Source: Mycobacterium sp. OTB74 (GTDB lineage: Bacteria > Actinomycetota > Actinomycetes > Mycobacteriales > Mycobacteriaceae). Taken from it: a DNA stretch of 64,000 nt. The notes below the pieces were generated by a model. It saw only the letters and a program-made list of their open reading frames with translations. It was not told where the DNA came from and did not search any database. The stretch spans positions 84,271 through 148,270 of the forward strand of contig NZ_JARXVD010000017.1 in the NCBI RefSeq assembly GCF_029892685.1, given 5' to 3'. The position numbers and the translations under genes are program-made. The first letter of the stretch is position 1. Each line of letters starts with the position of its first letter. Below, piece by piece: positions 1 to 7,980 of the stretch.

Positions 1-665
1 GACTGCGCCAACTCAGCCGCCGACGCGGCCGCGCCGCCGCCCTGGGAGTAGCCCCAAAAGGCAACCGGCCCATTGGGATCCAAGGACGTGCCGGGAAGCT
101 TCTTGGCCGCGCGGGCGGCATCGAGCACTGCGGCGGCCTCGGCGACCCGGTTGACGTACGTGTGCATACCGGGGGTACCCAGCCCCTCGTAGTCGGTCAT
201 CACCACTGCGAAGCCGCGGGCCACCATGGTGGCAATGAAGGCCTCTTCGTAATTCACCATGATGTCCCAGCCACCCGAATAGTGGATGCCCTGGTTGAAC
301 TGGCGCGAGGGCGCGCACTGGTTGCCTTGGCCTTGAGTACCGACGGCGTAACTGATCAGCGGTCGCGGGCCCTTGCCCGGCCAGTCGTTATATGGCTCGA
401 AGTAGGTTCCAGTGACTGCAACCGTATTTCCGCGAGCATCGGTGCTGCGGTACATGATTCGCGTCCCGGTGGCCATGATCGCCCCGAGTTGACCGGACGG
501 CTCGAGCACCAACCGGGTCGGTTCGGTCCGGATCAGATCGCCGGGCTTGCCCGGAGGCAGCGGATCGGGTGGCAAATAGAAAGCGGCGTACTGCGCTTCA
601 TCGCCGTCGGCGCTCGCCGTGCCCACCCCGGAAAACAACGCGCCGACCAGCAACAAGACGGCCAT
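1..665 (-). CDS. Secreted LIP-family lipase, C-terminus outside window
   Basis: The minus-strand frame is open to the window edge, so only the N-terminal ~221 residues are present. It starts with a signal peptide (MAVLLLVGALFSGVGTASAD, likely cut after ASA). The mature part contains TGTRIMYRSTDARGN and TDYEGLGTPG, and then the nucleophile elbow FWGYSQGGGA at ~200-210. This arrangement fits the secretory lipase (LIP, triacylglycerol lipase) family, which hydrolyses acylglycerols outside the cell. The catalytic Asp and His would lie beyond position 1. A GTG seven codons upstream (686) is an alternative start. It is transcribed divergently from the AraC-type regulator at 864. Confidence 0.85.
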   Translation of the reverse strand, partial: MAVLLLVGALFSGVGTASADGDEAQYAAFYLPPDPLPPGKPGDLIRTEPTRLVLEPSGQLGAIMATGTRIMYRSTDARGNTVAVTGTYFEPYNDWPGKGPRPLISYAVGTQGQGNQCAPSRQFNQGIHYSGGWDIMVNYEEAFIATMVARGFAVVMTDYEGLGTPGMHTYVNRVAEAAAVLDAARAAKKLPGTSLDPNGPVAFWGYSQGGGAAASAAELAQ

Positions 666-863
666 AACACCCCCATAACAATCCACGAACCGGACAGTAA
701 CAAGCTGATTCTCATTTATGAAATTTGGATACTTGGTGTTGAGAGCCATGTTCTCGTCGTTGACCCGGGTGATTTCGCTGTCTCGACGCTCTGAATTTGC
801 CGGGCTGCCACGCACGTCTTTGTGGCCACACTGTCAACACGCAGAAGGTGACAGACTGGCCGC

Positions 864-1850
864 ATGCCGCAGGGCTCACCGAATCCGCGTGCTGTGGTGA
901 TCGTCGTGTTCGACGGGGTCAAGCTGCTCGATGTCGCGGGTCCGGCCGAAGTTTTCGCCGAAGCCAACCGTTTCGGCGCCAACTACGAACTGCACTTCGC
1001 CTCGATCAACGGCCGTGCGGTCAGCACGTCGATCGGCACCGGTTTCGACGCCACGCAGCGCATCGACGCCATCGATGCGGCGGACACTGTCGTGGTGGCC
1101 GGCGGGGACTGTTTGGTGGGTCAACCGATCGACCCTGAACTGGTGGCCGCGCTGACGGCTATCCCCGGCCGCACCCGGCGTCTGGCGTCGGTCTGCACCG
1201 GCGCATTCGTTCTGGCCCAGGCCGGTCTGTTGAACGGCCGTCGGGCCACCACGCATTGGCGACACGCCCGCCTGCTGGGCCGAGCGTTTCCGCAGATCAC
1301 GGTCGAGCCCGATGCGATCTTCGTCCGGGACGCAGACGTACTGACCTCGGCCGGGGTGACCGCCGGGATCGATCTGGCGCTGTCTCTGGTCGAGGAGGAT
1401 TACGGCGCGGAACTGGTCCGCAACGTGGCGCGCTCGCTGGTGGTGTACCTCAAGCGGGCCGGTGGCCAGTCGCAGTTCTCCACCTCGGTGGAGGCGGGTC
1501 TGCCGCCCCAGTCGGCGCTACGGGCCGTGACCGATGCCATCTCGGCCGACCCCGCGGCCAGCCACAGTGTGAAAGAGCTTGCTGCACAAGCAGCTTTGAG
1601 TACCCGCCAATTGACGCGGTTGTTCCAGTCCGAGCTCGGCACCACGCCGGCCCGTTACGTCGAGATGGTCCGGATCGATACGGCCCGAGCCGAATTGGAT
1701 GCCGGGCGCTCGGTATCCGCGAGCGCACGTCTGGCCGGTTTCGGCAGCACCGAAACCCTGCGGCGGGCGTTTGTCGCGAACCTCGGGGTGTCGCCCAGCG
1801 CATATCGGGACAGATTCCGCACGACATCACACACCCCTGTTGACGATTAG
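864..1850 (+). CDS. GlxA-family transcriptional regulator (DJ-1/PfpI plus AraC HTH)
   Basis: This 328-residue protein has two parts. Residues ~8-185 form a DJ-1/PfpI-like domain (VVIVVFDGVKLLDVAGPAEVF, then SVCTGAFVLAQAGLL with the family Cys at the nucleophile elbow). Residues ~215-320 form an AraC-type double helix-turn-helix (LAAQAALSTRQLTRLFQSELG, then ARLAGFGSTETLRRAF). It is a cytoplasmic DNA-binding regulator with an amidase-like sensor domain that is probably ligand-binding rather than catalytic. Its divergence from the lipase gene makes that gene a plausible target, but no operator is obvious. Confidence 0.88.
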   Translation: MPQGSPNPRAVVIVVFDGVKLLDVAGPAEVFAEANRFGANYELHFASINGRAVSTSIGTGFDATQRIDAIDAADTVVVAGGDCLVGQPIDPELVAALTAIPGRTRRLASVCTGAFVLAQAGLLNGRRATTHWRHARLLGRAFPQITVEPDAIFVRDADVLTSAGVTAGIDLALSLVEEDYGAELVRNVARSLVVYLKRAGGQSQFSTSVEAGLPPQSALRAVTDAISADPAASHSVKELAAQAALSTRQLTRLFQSELGTTPARYVEMVRIDTARAELDAGRSVSASARLAGFGSTETLRRAFVANLGVSPSAYRDRFRTTSHTPVDD

Positions 1851-1917
1851 CGGCGAATTTTGCGCTGTCGCACTGATTTACTGGCAAACGTTCCTTTTGA
1901 CCAGGAGATGAGTAGAG

Positions 1918-2628
1918 ATGGACGACGAGACGCTGCCAACCAGTGGCGAGACGCAGCAGCCCGACGAGACCGCGGATAGTGCGCCACTTATCGTCGCTCG
2001 CGGGCTGAGCGTCGCCGGCGAACACGGACCACTCTTCTCTGACGTCGACCTAGACATCACGCCGGGTTTTCACGCCATCCAGATGCCCGGCGGTCCGGCT
2101 CAACATACGTTTCTGCTGACCCTGGCCGGTCGACTCAAGCCCACCAGTGGCACCGTCACCGTCAACGGCGACTCCGGCCCACGTGCAATCCGGCGGCACT
2201 GCGCCATCGCTGCCTTTTCCGAAATCGACGATCTGGAGGAGATGGTCACGGTGCGGACCGTGCTCTCCGAACAGCGGCGTTGGCTGGCACCGTGGTTCTC
2301 TCTGGTACCCGAGGAGGCCGGCACCACCGAAATGGAGGCGGTGTTCGGCGACGACCCCGCACCATCGCCCGGGACCTTCATCATCGAGTTGTCCGATTTG
2401 GAGCTGTTCCTGCTGCGGATCACCCTGGCGCTCATGTCCGACCGGCCGATCCTGGTGGTCGGCGATCTGGAGCAGGTACGTGACAACGAGCGACGCGCGG
2501 CCGCTGTCCAGCGCCTGGGCGCGCTGGCCGAACAGCGGACCATCGTTGTCGGGGTGACCAATCCGCTCGGAGATGACGCACCCCACCACATACTCCATGA
2601 CCGCCGCGTCCTGACCGGAAAGGACTGA
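1918..2628 (+). CDS. Degenerate ABC-type ATPase subunit
   Basis: The 236-residue product keeps the ABC nucleotide-binding fold: a LIVARGLSVAGEHGPLFSDVDL start, a LAGRLKPTSGTVTVNGD segment after the P-loop, RPILVVGDLEQ at the Walker B position and TIVVGVTNP at the H-loop position. The catalytic motifs are eroded. The P-loop reads MPGGPAQHTF with no GKS/GKT, the signature LSGGQ is replaced by ELSDLELFLL, and the switch His is absent. Two bases separate it from the YhgE/Pip gene, so the two are almost certainly co-translated. It probably acts as a structural or regulatory partner rather than a working ATPase. An SD-like AGGAG lies 10 nt before the ATG. Confidence 0.7.
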   Translation: MDDETLPTSGETQQPDETADSAPLIVARGLSVAGEHGPLFSDVDLDITPGFHAIQMPGGPAQHTFLLTLAGRLKPTSGTVTVNGDSGPRAIRRHCAIAAFSEIDDLEEMVTVRTVLSEQRRWLAPWFSLVPEEAGTTEMEAVFGDDPAPSPGTFIIELSDLELFLLRITLALMSDRPILVVGDLEQVRDNERRAAAVQRLGALAEQRTIVVGVTNPLGDDAPHHILHDRRVLTGKD

Positions 2629-2630
2629 CG

Positions 2631-4631
2631 ATGCTCGCTGGACTCGCATTCGGTTCAGAGATCAAACGCTTCGGCCGCAGCCGGATGACCCGCGCGGCGA
2701 TCGTGGTGCTGATGCTGCTGCCGCTGGTCTACGGCGCCCTGTACCTGTGGGCGTTCTGGGACCCGTTCGGCCAAGTCAACAAAATGCCGGTGGCACTGGT
2801 GAATTCGGACCGCGGTGCGATGGTGTCGGGCCAGCACGTGAATGCCGGAGATGAGATCGCCAAGAGCCTGACCGCCGACCACAGCCTGGACTGGCATGTG
2901 GTCAGCGATAGTGAAGCCCGCGAAGGCGTCAAGCATGGGAAGTACTACTTCATGCTGGAACTGCCACCGGATTTCAGCGAGGCCATCGCATCGCCGATCA
3001 GCGGGACGCCCAAGAAAGCCCAGCTGATCGCGCTGTACAACGATGCGAACAACTACATCTCGTCCACCATCGGCCGCACCGCCACCAGCCAGGTGCTCAA
3101 TGCGGTGTCCAGTCGAATCTCCGGCCAGGCGGTCAATCAGATTCTGTCCGTGGTGGTTTCGTCCGGTGCCGGAATCAAGCAGGCCGCCGACGGAGCGCAC
3201 CAGCTGGCCGATGGCGCCACCCAGCTCAACACCGGCCTGATCCAGGCCGACAACGGGGCGGGCCGTCTGGCGTCCGGGCTGAGCGATGCGCGTTCAGGTT
3301 CGGCCAAGCTGTCCACCGGTGCCCGACAGCTTTCCAACGGCATCAACCAGGCCACCGACCCGCTGCTGAAACTGACCAAGGCGCTGTCCCAGGTCGGCGG
3401 TAACACCGATCAATTGCAGCAGGGCGCAACCGCTTTGGAGCAGGCCGCCGACCAGGTCGGGGCCATCGGCACTGCCCAGGACGCCGCCGCAGCTGCAATC
3501 GGTTCGGTGATCCAACAACTTTCGGTGAATCAGGACCCTGTGTCGGTCGGTGCGGTCAATGCTCTGCACGGTGTGCAGGACCAATTGGCCGGTCATCAGT
3601 TCACCCCGCAAATCCGTCAGCAACTGACCGACGCACACAACGCCGCGATCTCTTTGACCGAAACGTTGCGCAACCCTGGCAGCCCACTTCAGTCGGCCCT
3701 GGATCAGGTGGGCAGCACCGGCCAGCAGCTGACCGACAAGCTGAACCAGCTGCGCAACGGCGCTGAGCAACTGGCCAACGGTAACGCCCAGTTGGCAAGT
3801 GGCCTAGTGCAACTCGACGACGGGGCACGCCAGCTCAAGTCCGGCACCGCCCAGCTCGTTGATGGCTCGACCCGGCTCAAGGACGGCGCCAACGAGTTGG
3901 CCACCAAGCTCGGTGACGGCGCCAAGCAGGTGCCGGAATGGACCACCCAGCAGAAGGCCGCGATCGCCGACACCATCGGCGGGCCGGTGCAGCTGGACTC
4001 GTCGCACGAGAACAGTGCGCCGAACTTCGCCACCGGTATGGCGCCGTTCTTCCTGACCCTTGCCCTGTTCTTCGGTGCTCTGGTGTTGTGGATGGTGTTG
4101 CGGCCCTTGCAGAATCGTCCGATCGCGGCAGAGGTGCTGGCAATCCGGGTGGTGCTGGCCAGTTACCTGCCTGCCGCGGCCATCGCGCTGTTCCAGGCGG
4201 TCATTCTGTATTGCGTGGTGCGTTTCGCTCTCGGCATGCAGGTCGCTCATCCGGTAGGGATGTTGGCCTTCATGATCCTGGTGTCGTTCGCGTTCGTCGC
4301 CGCGACTCAAGCGATCAATGCTCTGGTCGGCCCGGCAGTGGGCCGGGTACTCATCATGGCGCTGCTGATGTTGCAGATGGTCAGCGCCGGCGGCATGTAT
4401 CCGGTCGAGACCACCACCAAGCCGTTCCAGACACTGCACCGATTCGATCCGATGACGTTCGGCGTCGACGGACTTCGTCAGTTGGTGCTGGGCGGGATCG
4501 ATGAACGCCTATGGCGCGCGATCATCGTGCTGGTTTGTATTTGGCTTGGTGCGCTGGGAATTTCGAGCCTGTGCGCGAGGCGGAACCGAACCTGGAACCT
4601 GATCCGGTTGCTGCCGGCGATCAAGATGTAG
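2631..4631 (+). CDS. YhgE/Pip-family membrane protein
   Basis: This 666-residue integral membrane protein has the YhgE/Pip (phage infection protein, ABC-2 related) layout. One N-terminal membrane helix (AAIVVLMLLPLVYGALYLWAF) precedes a large extracytoplasmic region. That region carries QLxxGAxxL heptad-like repeats at ~185-265 and ~360-430 (for example QLADGATQLNTG, QLASGLVQLDDG) that predict long helices or coiled coils. About five C-terminal helices follow at ~465-650. Family members are poorly understood; some export or sense envelope molecules. The preceding degenerate ATPase is its obvious partner. There is no recognisable catalytic motif. Confidence 0.85.
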   Translation: MLAGLAFGSEIKRFGRSRMTRAAIVVLMLLPLVYGALYLWAFWDPFGQVNKMPVALVNSDRGAMVSGQHVNAGDEIAKSLTADHSLDWHVVSDSEAREGVKHGKYYFMLELPPDFSEAIASPISGTPKKAQLIALYNDANNYISSTIGRTATSQVLNAVSSRISGQAVNQILSVVVSSGAGIKQAADGAHQLADGATQLNTGLIQADNGAGRLASGLSDARSGSAKLSTGARQLSNGINQATDPLLKLTKALSQVGGNTDQLQQGATALEQAADQVGAIGTAQDAAAAAIGSVIQQLSVNQDPVSVGAVNALHGVQDQLAGHQFTPQIRQQLTDAHNAAISLTETLRNPGSPLQSALDQVGSTGQQLTDKLNQLRNGAEQLANGNAQLASGLVQLDDGARQLKSGTAQLVDGSTRLKDGANELATKLGDGAKQVPEWTTQQKAAIADTIGGPVQLDSSHENSAPNFATGMAPFFLTLALFFGALVLWMVLRPLQNRPIAAEVLAIRVVLASYLPAAAIALFQAVILYCVVRFALGMQVAHPVGMLAFMILVSFAFVAATQAINALVGPAVGRVLIMALLMLQMVSAGGMYPVETTTKPFQTLHRFDPMTFGVDGLRQLVLGGIDERLWRAIIVLVCIWLGALGISSLCARRNRTWNLIRLLPAIKM

Positions 4632-4649
4632 GTCGGGTCTGCGCCTCGT

Positions 4650-5075
4650 TCAGCTCGACAGCAGTAGTACCCCGGCTGCGGTCAATGCAATGACTTTGAC
4701 GAGCTCCAACCCCACATAGGCGTAATGGGCGTTGGAGCGGGGTCCTTCCCTACCTGCCAGCACCTCATCCGAGCGGCGATTCAACCCGGGTCGCACCGCG
4801 ATCAGTTGCAGCGCCAGTGCTGCAACCGCAACGGCGAACGCGACCATGACCGAGGTATTTGGACGGCTGACCGAGACCGCCGCGACGATGCCCGCCGCGA
4901 ATACCAACTCGACGGTGTTGAGGGCGCGGAACACCATGCGCCCGATGCCGAGCCCGATCTGCAATGTCACGTTGGGAGCGCGGAACTTCAGTGGCGCCTC
5001 CAGGAACGAGATGGCGAGCACCATGCCCAGCCAGACAAAGGTGATAGCAATCTGAATCGCCGCTGCGGCAGTCAT
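4650..5075 (-). CDS. Small conserved four-helix membrane protein
   Basis: The product has 141 residues and four predicted membrane helices at about 5-25, 45-65, 70-90 and 115-138. FLEAPLKFRAP follows the first helix, a sequence I associate with small actinobacterial integral membrane proteins of unknown function. It converges with the YhgE/Pip gene (18 bp between the stops), so it belongs to a different transcription unit. No enzymatic motif is seen and no function can be assigned. Confidence 0.7.
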   Translation of the reverse strand: MTAAAAIQIAITFVWLGMVLAISFLEAPLKFRAPNVTLQIGLGIGRMVFRALNTVELVFAAGIVAAVSVSRPNTSVMVAFAVAVAALALQLIAVRPGLNRRSDEVLAGREGPRSNAHYAYVGLELVKVIALTAAGVLLLSS

Positions 5076-5201
5076 TCGATATGTCCTTCCAGGTCGGTAT
5101 GCACGACGGCCACCGTGCCTACTGCGTGCTCGTCCAACAGCTAGTAGAGCATCCCAAGTACCGGAGCAATCCCGATGTCCACCAAATTCAACTCAACCGA
5201 G

Positions 5202-5227
5202 GTTTGACCGCACTCAAACATGGCTAT
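5202..5227 (+). promoter_or_regulatory. Possible SigF-like promoter, imperfect
   Basis: GTTT, a 16-nt spacer and GGCTAT match the mycobacterial SigF consensus (GTTT-N15-17-GGGTAT/C) except for one base in the -10 element. The -10 element ends 9 nt before the ATG at 5237, so the transcript would be nearly leaderless. The mismatch and the short leader keep this tentative. Confidence 0.25.
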
Positions 5228-5236
5228 TCCCAAGAC

Positions 5237-5602
5237 ATGATCAGAATCAAGTTCACACAGATAGCCGCCGCTGGAACACTTGCCGCTGCGCTTGCTACTG
5301 GGTCGTTCGTGGCAGTCGACATGGCGCCGAACGCATTTGGACGGGATGTGGTCCTGACTAATTACCAGATGGGACCCACAGACCACTTCAAAGACGACCC
5401 GGGCGGTGGCGGCTGTATCAACGGCCAGTGTGGCTCCGGTGGGACCAACAGTGGTCCAGGCGGAGGTCAGGGCGGCTCCGGATGTATTCCGACGGCCAAC
5501 GGAATGGCCTGCGGCTCCGGCGGAGTCAACGCTGGACCCGGTGGTGTTCCCGGCGGCAGCGGTTGTCTTCCCGGGGTCGGCTGCGGCGGCGGCCACGGGT
5601 AG
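5237..5602 (+). CDS. Exported glycine/cysteine-rich protein
   Basis: I place the start at the ATG at 5237, which gives a 121-residue protein with a clean signal peptide (MIRIKFTQIAAAGTLAAALA...). An upstream ATG at 5081 would bury the signal sequence. The mature part is low complexity and built on a repeated pattern: GGxGC, a short loop, CGSGGxN(S/A)GPGG. It contains six cysteines in the last ~60 residues, which suggests disulfide-linked loops in the cell envelope or outside the cell. I do not recognise a named family. It converges with the PAS-ANTAR gene, and a strong hairpin lies just downstream. Confidence 0.65.
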   Translation: MIRIKFTQIAAAGTLAAALATGSFVAVDMAPNAFGRDVVLTNYQMGPTDHFKDDPGGGGCINGQCGSGGTNSGPGGGQGGSGCIPTANGMACGSGGVNAGPGGVPGGSGCLPGVGCGGGHG

Positions 5603-5625
5603 TACGGCTTATCGCTAAATGTCCG

Positions 5626-6333
5626 TCAGTCCTCGACCGTCTGCTGGTCACCGACCAGCAGACGGTCGATGGCGCTGGTACTTTCCGGTGAAAGCCCTTG
5701 GCGCATCAGTGCATCGAGAAACTGGGCGGCTACGGTCTTCAGTTTTACCTGAGTCGTCTGCGAGCGCCATTTGAGGATGTCGAATGCCCGGTCGGCGTCG
5801 ACGCTGTACGCCACCATCAGCACGCCTTTGGCCTGCTCGATCAGGGCGCGGGACTCCACGACGCCGGACATCGCCCTGGTGACGTCGGATTGCAGACTGT
5901 CGGTGACGTCGACGTAGAAACCTTCGGTGCCGATCACGTCGCCCGATTCATCGGTCATCCGGTCGCCGACCGCGACCAACCACCGGGTGCTGCCCGAGGC
6001 ATCGACGATGCGGTGCCGACTGCTGAACTGCCCGCCGGTTTTGACTCGGTCCAGAATCTCGGCCACCTTGGCGCGATCGTCGGGATGTTGGTGGTTCAAC
6101 AACAGCTCGGTCGTGGGTTGCACCGCACCCGGTTCGTATCCATGCATCCGGGCAACCTGGTCCGACCACACCCAACGCTGGTCTGCCACAAAATACTGAA
6201 ACTTGCCGACGCGCTGGGTTTCGCCTCCGCTGAATACCGCGGCGACCTCCCACGACTCCTGGCTGTCGACAGACTCCTGACCGTCAACGGGCGTATCGGT
6301 CATCTCGGGCACTCGACAATCGGACCTCGACAA
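5626..6333 (-). CDS. PAS-ANTAR signal-responsive RNA-binding protein
   Basis: This 235-residue cytoplasmic protein has a PAS/PAC sensor module at ~40-155 (WSDQVARMHGYEPG, HPDDRAKV, GTEGFYVDVTDS). An ANTAR domain follows at ~165-220 (LIEQAKGVLMVAYSVDADRAF, then KTVAAQFLDAL). ANTAR domains bind paired RNA hairpins and antiterminate transcription. It lies 61 bp downstream of the SigF-like gene in the same direction, so the two are probably one stress-signalling operon. A second ATG at residue 11 (6303) is a possible start. Its last codons form one arm of the hairpin at 5634-5668. Confidence 0.85.
   Translation of the reverse strand: MSRSDCRVPEMTDTPVDGQESVDSQESWEVAAVFSGGETQRVGKFQYFVADQRWVWSDQVARMHGYEPGAVQPTTELLLNHQHPDDRAKVAEILDRVKTGGQFSSRHRIVDASGSTRWLVAVGDRMTDESGDVIGTEGFYVDVTDSLQSDVTRAMSGVVESRALIEQAKGVLMVAYSVDADRAFDILKWRSQTTQVKLKTVAAQFLDALMRQGLSPESTSAIDRLLVGDQQTVED
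5634..5668. terminator. Perfect 16-bp hairpin between convergent genes
   Basis: CGACCGTCTGCTGGTC, loop ACC, then the exact reverse complement. It sits between the stop of the Gly/Cys-rich gene (5602) and the end of the PAS-ANTAR gene, whose final ~12 codons it contains. No clear U-tract follows on either side. The likely role is a bidirectional terminator, with the coding sequence constrained to form the stem. Confidence 0.6.
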
Positions 6334-6394
6334 TCGGACATGGGGGCTCCGGCCCGGTCGACCCGAGCCCCCAATATCCTAACCCGCTGCGGCC

Positions 6395-7186
6395 TTACAC
6401 AACCTGCTCACGGATATCGCGAAGTGTCCGATCCAGAATTCGTGAAACATGCATCTGCGAAACACCGATCGTGTCGGCGATCTGCCTCTGCGTCTTCGAA
6501 GCGAAGAACCGAAGATACAGAATCCGCTGTTCCCGCGCCGGCAGCGCTTCCAAGGCCGGCTTGACCGATTCGCGATCGGTTATCCGTTCGTAGCCGTCGT
6601 CCAACTCACCGATCAGGTCGGCGAGGGGCTGCTGTTCCTTCTCCTCGCCGTCAACGACCGGTGTGTCCAGCGATTGCGGCTGGTACGCATTGGCCGCGAT
6701 CAGCCCTTCGGCGATCTGTTCGGGTTCGACGCTGAGTGCTTCGGCGAGTTCCCCGGTGTTCGGGGACCGCCCCAACCGCTGCGTCAATTCGATTGTGGCG
6801 CCTTTGATTTGCTGTCGAATATCGCGGATGCTCCGCGGTACATGAACCTTCCAGCCATAGTCCCGAAAGTGGCGGCGCAGTTCTCCGGTAATGGTTGGGA
6901 TGGCGAAGGCCAAAAAGCCGGACCCCATCTCGGGATCGAATCGGTTGACGGCCTGGATCAGACCCACTCTGGCGACTTGCACCAGGTCTTCCAGGCTCTC
7001 TCCCCTGCCGTCGAACCGACGGGCCAGACGATCCGCCAACGGGCAACACCGCAGCACGATGCGTTCATGCTGGCGGGCAAATTCCGCTGATTCGGCGGGA
7101 ATGGCGCGCAGCCGCGCCACCATGTCAGGTACATCTGCGTATTCATCGGCATCGCGTAAACGTTTATCCAGCAACAAGGTTGACAT
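6395..7186 (-). CDS. SigF/SigB-type RNA polymerase sigma factor
   Basis: This 263-residue group III sigma factor has region 2 at ~40-115 (LADRLARRFDGRGESLEDLVQV, GLIQAVNRFDPEMGSGFLAFA), region 3 at ~130-185, and region 4 at ~205-260 (LPAREQRILYLRFFASKTQRQIADTIGVSQMHVSRIL, given here only as landmarks). Length and motifs match mycobacterial SigF. No RsbW-type anti-sigma gene adjoins it, unlike the usual rsbW-sigF operon, so it may be an additional SigF paralogue. Two perfect GTTT-N15/16-GGGTAT promoters lie within 730 bp of its start, in front of the next two genes. Confidence 0.88.
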   Translation of the reverse strand: MSTLLLDKRLRDADEYADVPDMVARLRAIPAESAEFARQHERIVLRCCPLADRLARRFDGRGESLEDLVQVARVGLIQAVNRFDPEMGSGFLAFAIPTITGELRRHFRDYGWKVHVPRSIRDIRQQIKGATIELTQRLGRSPNTGELAEALSVEPEQIAEGLIAANAYQPQSLDTPVVDGEEKEQQPLADLIGELDDGYERITDRESVKPALEALPAREQRILYLRFFASKTQRQIADTIGVSQMHVSRILDRTLRDIREQVV

Positions 7187-7531
7187 GAACTAGCCTCCAG
7201 AGGCCAACAACACGCACCGACACAGTCGGTTGGCGCGAACACCAAGCTCAGCGCCATATCGTGCGTGTTGTACTCCACCCCTCGGGTGGACCGGCGATCT
7301 GCCGTCGCTGCGTCGCAACCTGCGGTGTTTCACCCAGCCAGGCCCTGATCTGGACCGCAACCGTACACCGGACAAGCAACTCACAGCTGCCGTCGCTTCG
7401 GTCTAAGCAACTGCGCCGCATCGGCGCTGTTATCGACCATACCGCCGATCGAGCGGGCACACCACCGTTAGCGAGACGAGTCGTCGCCGGCCGCGGTTAT
7501 GACCTGCGAGAAATGCCACGTGCGGGAACAT
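7187..7531. other. Intergenic region upstream of sigma factor gene
   Basis: About 345 bp with no gene I can support. It must hold the promoter of the minus-strand sigma factor gene, but I find no SigF-type box on that strand. Open frames here have no recognisable protein features. Confidence 0.4.
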
Positions 7532-7556
7532 GTTTGGTCGAGGTCGGCACGGGTAT
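7532..7556 (+). promoter_or_regulatory. SigF-type promoter before zinc-ribbon gene
   Basis: GTTT (7532-7535), 15-nt spacer, GGGTAT (7551-7556): an exact match to the mycobacterial SigF consensus. The predicted transcript start is about 7563, which excludes the upstream ATG at 7555 and supports translation from 7600. Confidence 0.75.
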
Positions 7557-7599
7557 GCAGCAATATCCGAGGAAAACGGAACAGGAAGCGGTTTTGCCC

Positions 7600-7863
7600 A
7601 TGGCGGTATGCGTGACCTGCGGGACCGACTCCGATCAGTCGTTCACAGTCAACTGGAACGGACGCAGCGCCACATTCGACTGCATCGAATGCATGGCGAC
7701 CATGGTCTCGCCGATGTGCCGACACTGCGGGTGCCGAATCCTGGGCCATCCGGTACGAATCGATGGCTACCCATACTGTTGCCCTCATTGTGCGCAGGCC
7801 GGCAAGGGTCCGGTGAAAGCCGAGCGCTGGCAATTCGGGCTAGGGTCGGCCGCCGGCGACTGA
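7600..7863 (+). CDS. Small zinc-ribbon protein, SigF-type promoter
   Basis: This 87-residue cytoplasmic protein has four Cys pairs or clusters typical of tandem zinc ribbons: VCVTCG near the N-terminus, FDCIECM, CRHCGCRI and YCCPHCAQ. Similar small actinobacterial proteins exist without a proven role; metal binding is the safe inference. The start at 7600 is preceded by AGGAAG and lies downstream of the predicted SigF transcript start. It heads away from the sigma factor gene and is probably part of its regulon. Confidence 0.72.
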   Translation: MAVCVTCGTDSDQSFTVNWNGRSATFDCIECMATMVSPMCRHCGCRILGHPVRIDGYPYCCPHCAQAGKGPVKAERWQFGLGSAAGD

Positions 7864-7889
7864 CCAGGTTTCAGTCCCTGATCCTCGAT

Positions 7890-7915
7890 GTTTGAGTGCT
7901 CAATGTTGCGGGTAT
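7890..7915 (+). promoter_or_regulatory. SigF-type promoter before cutinase gene
   Basis: GTTT (7890-7893), 16-nt spacer, GGGTAT (7910-7915), an exact SigF consensus match. The transcript would begin near 7922, about 60 nt before the preferred start codon. It overlaps earlier in-frame ATGs of the downstream gene and argues against them. Confidence 0.75.
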
Positions 7916-7980
7916 CCGACCGTTCAGTCGAGAGCGCAATGGAGCGAACCGAACGACAAATCGAGGATCGGCGGTTTGGG

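Noticed and set aside
2631..4631. YhgE/Pip (phage infection protein) as a phage defence gene
   Set aside because: The name comes from a phage receptor role in Lactococcus; no defence partner genes are present.
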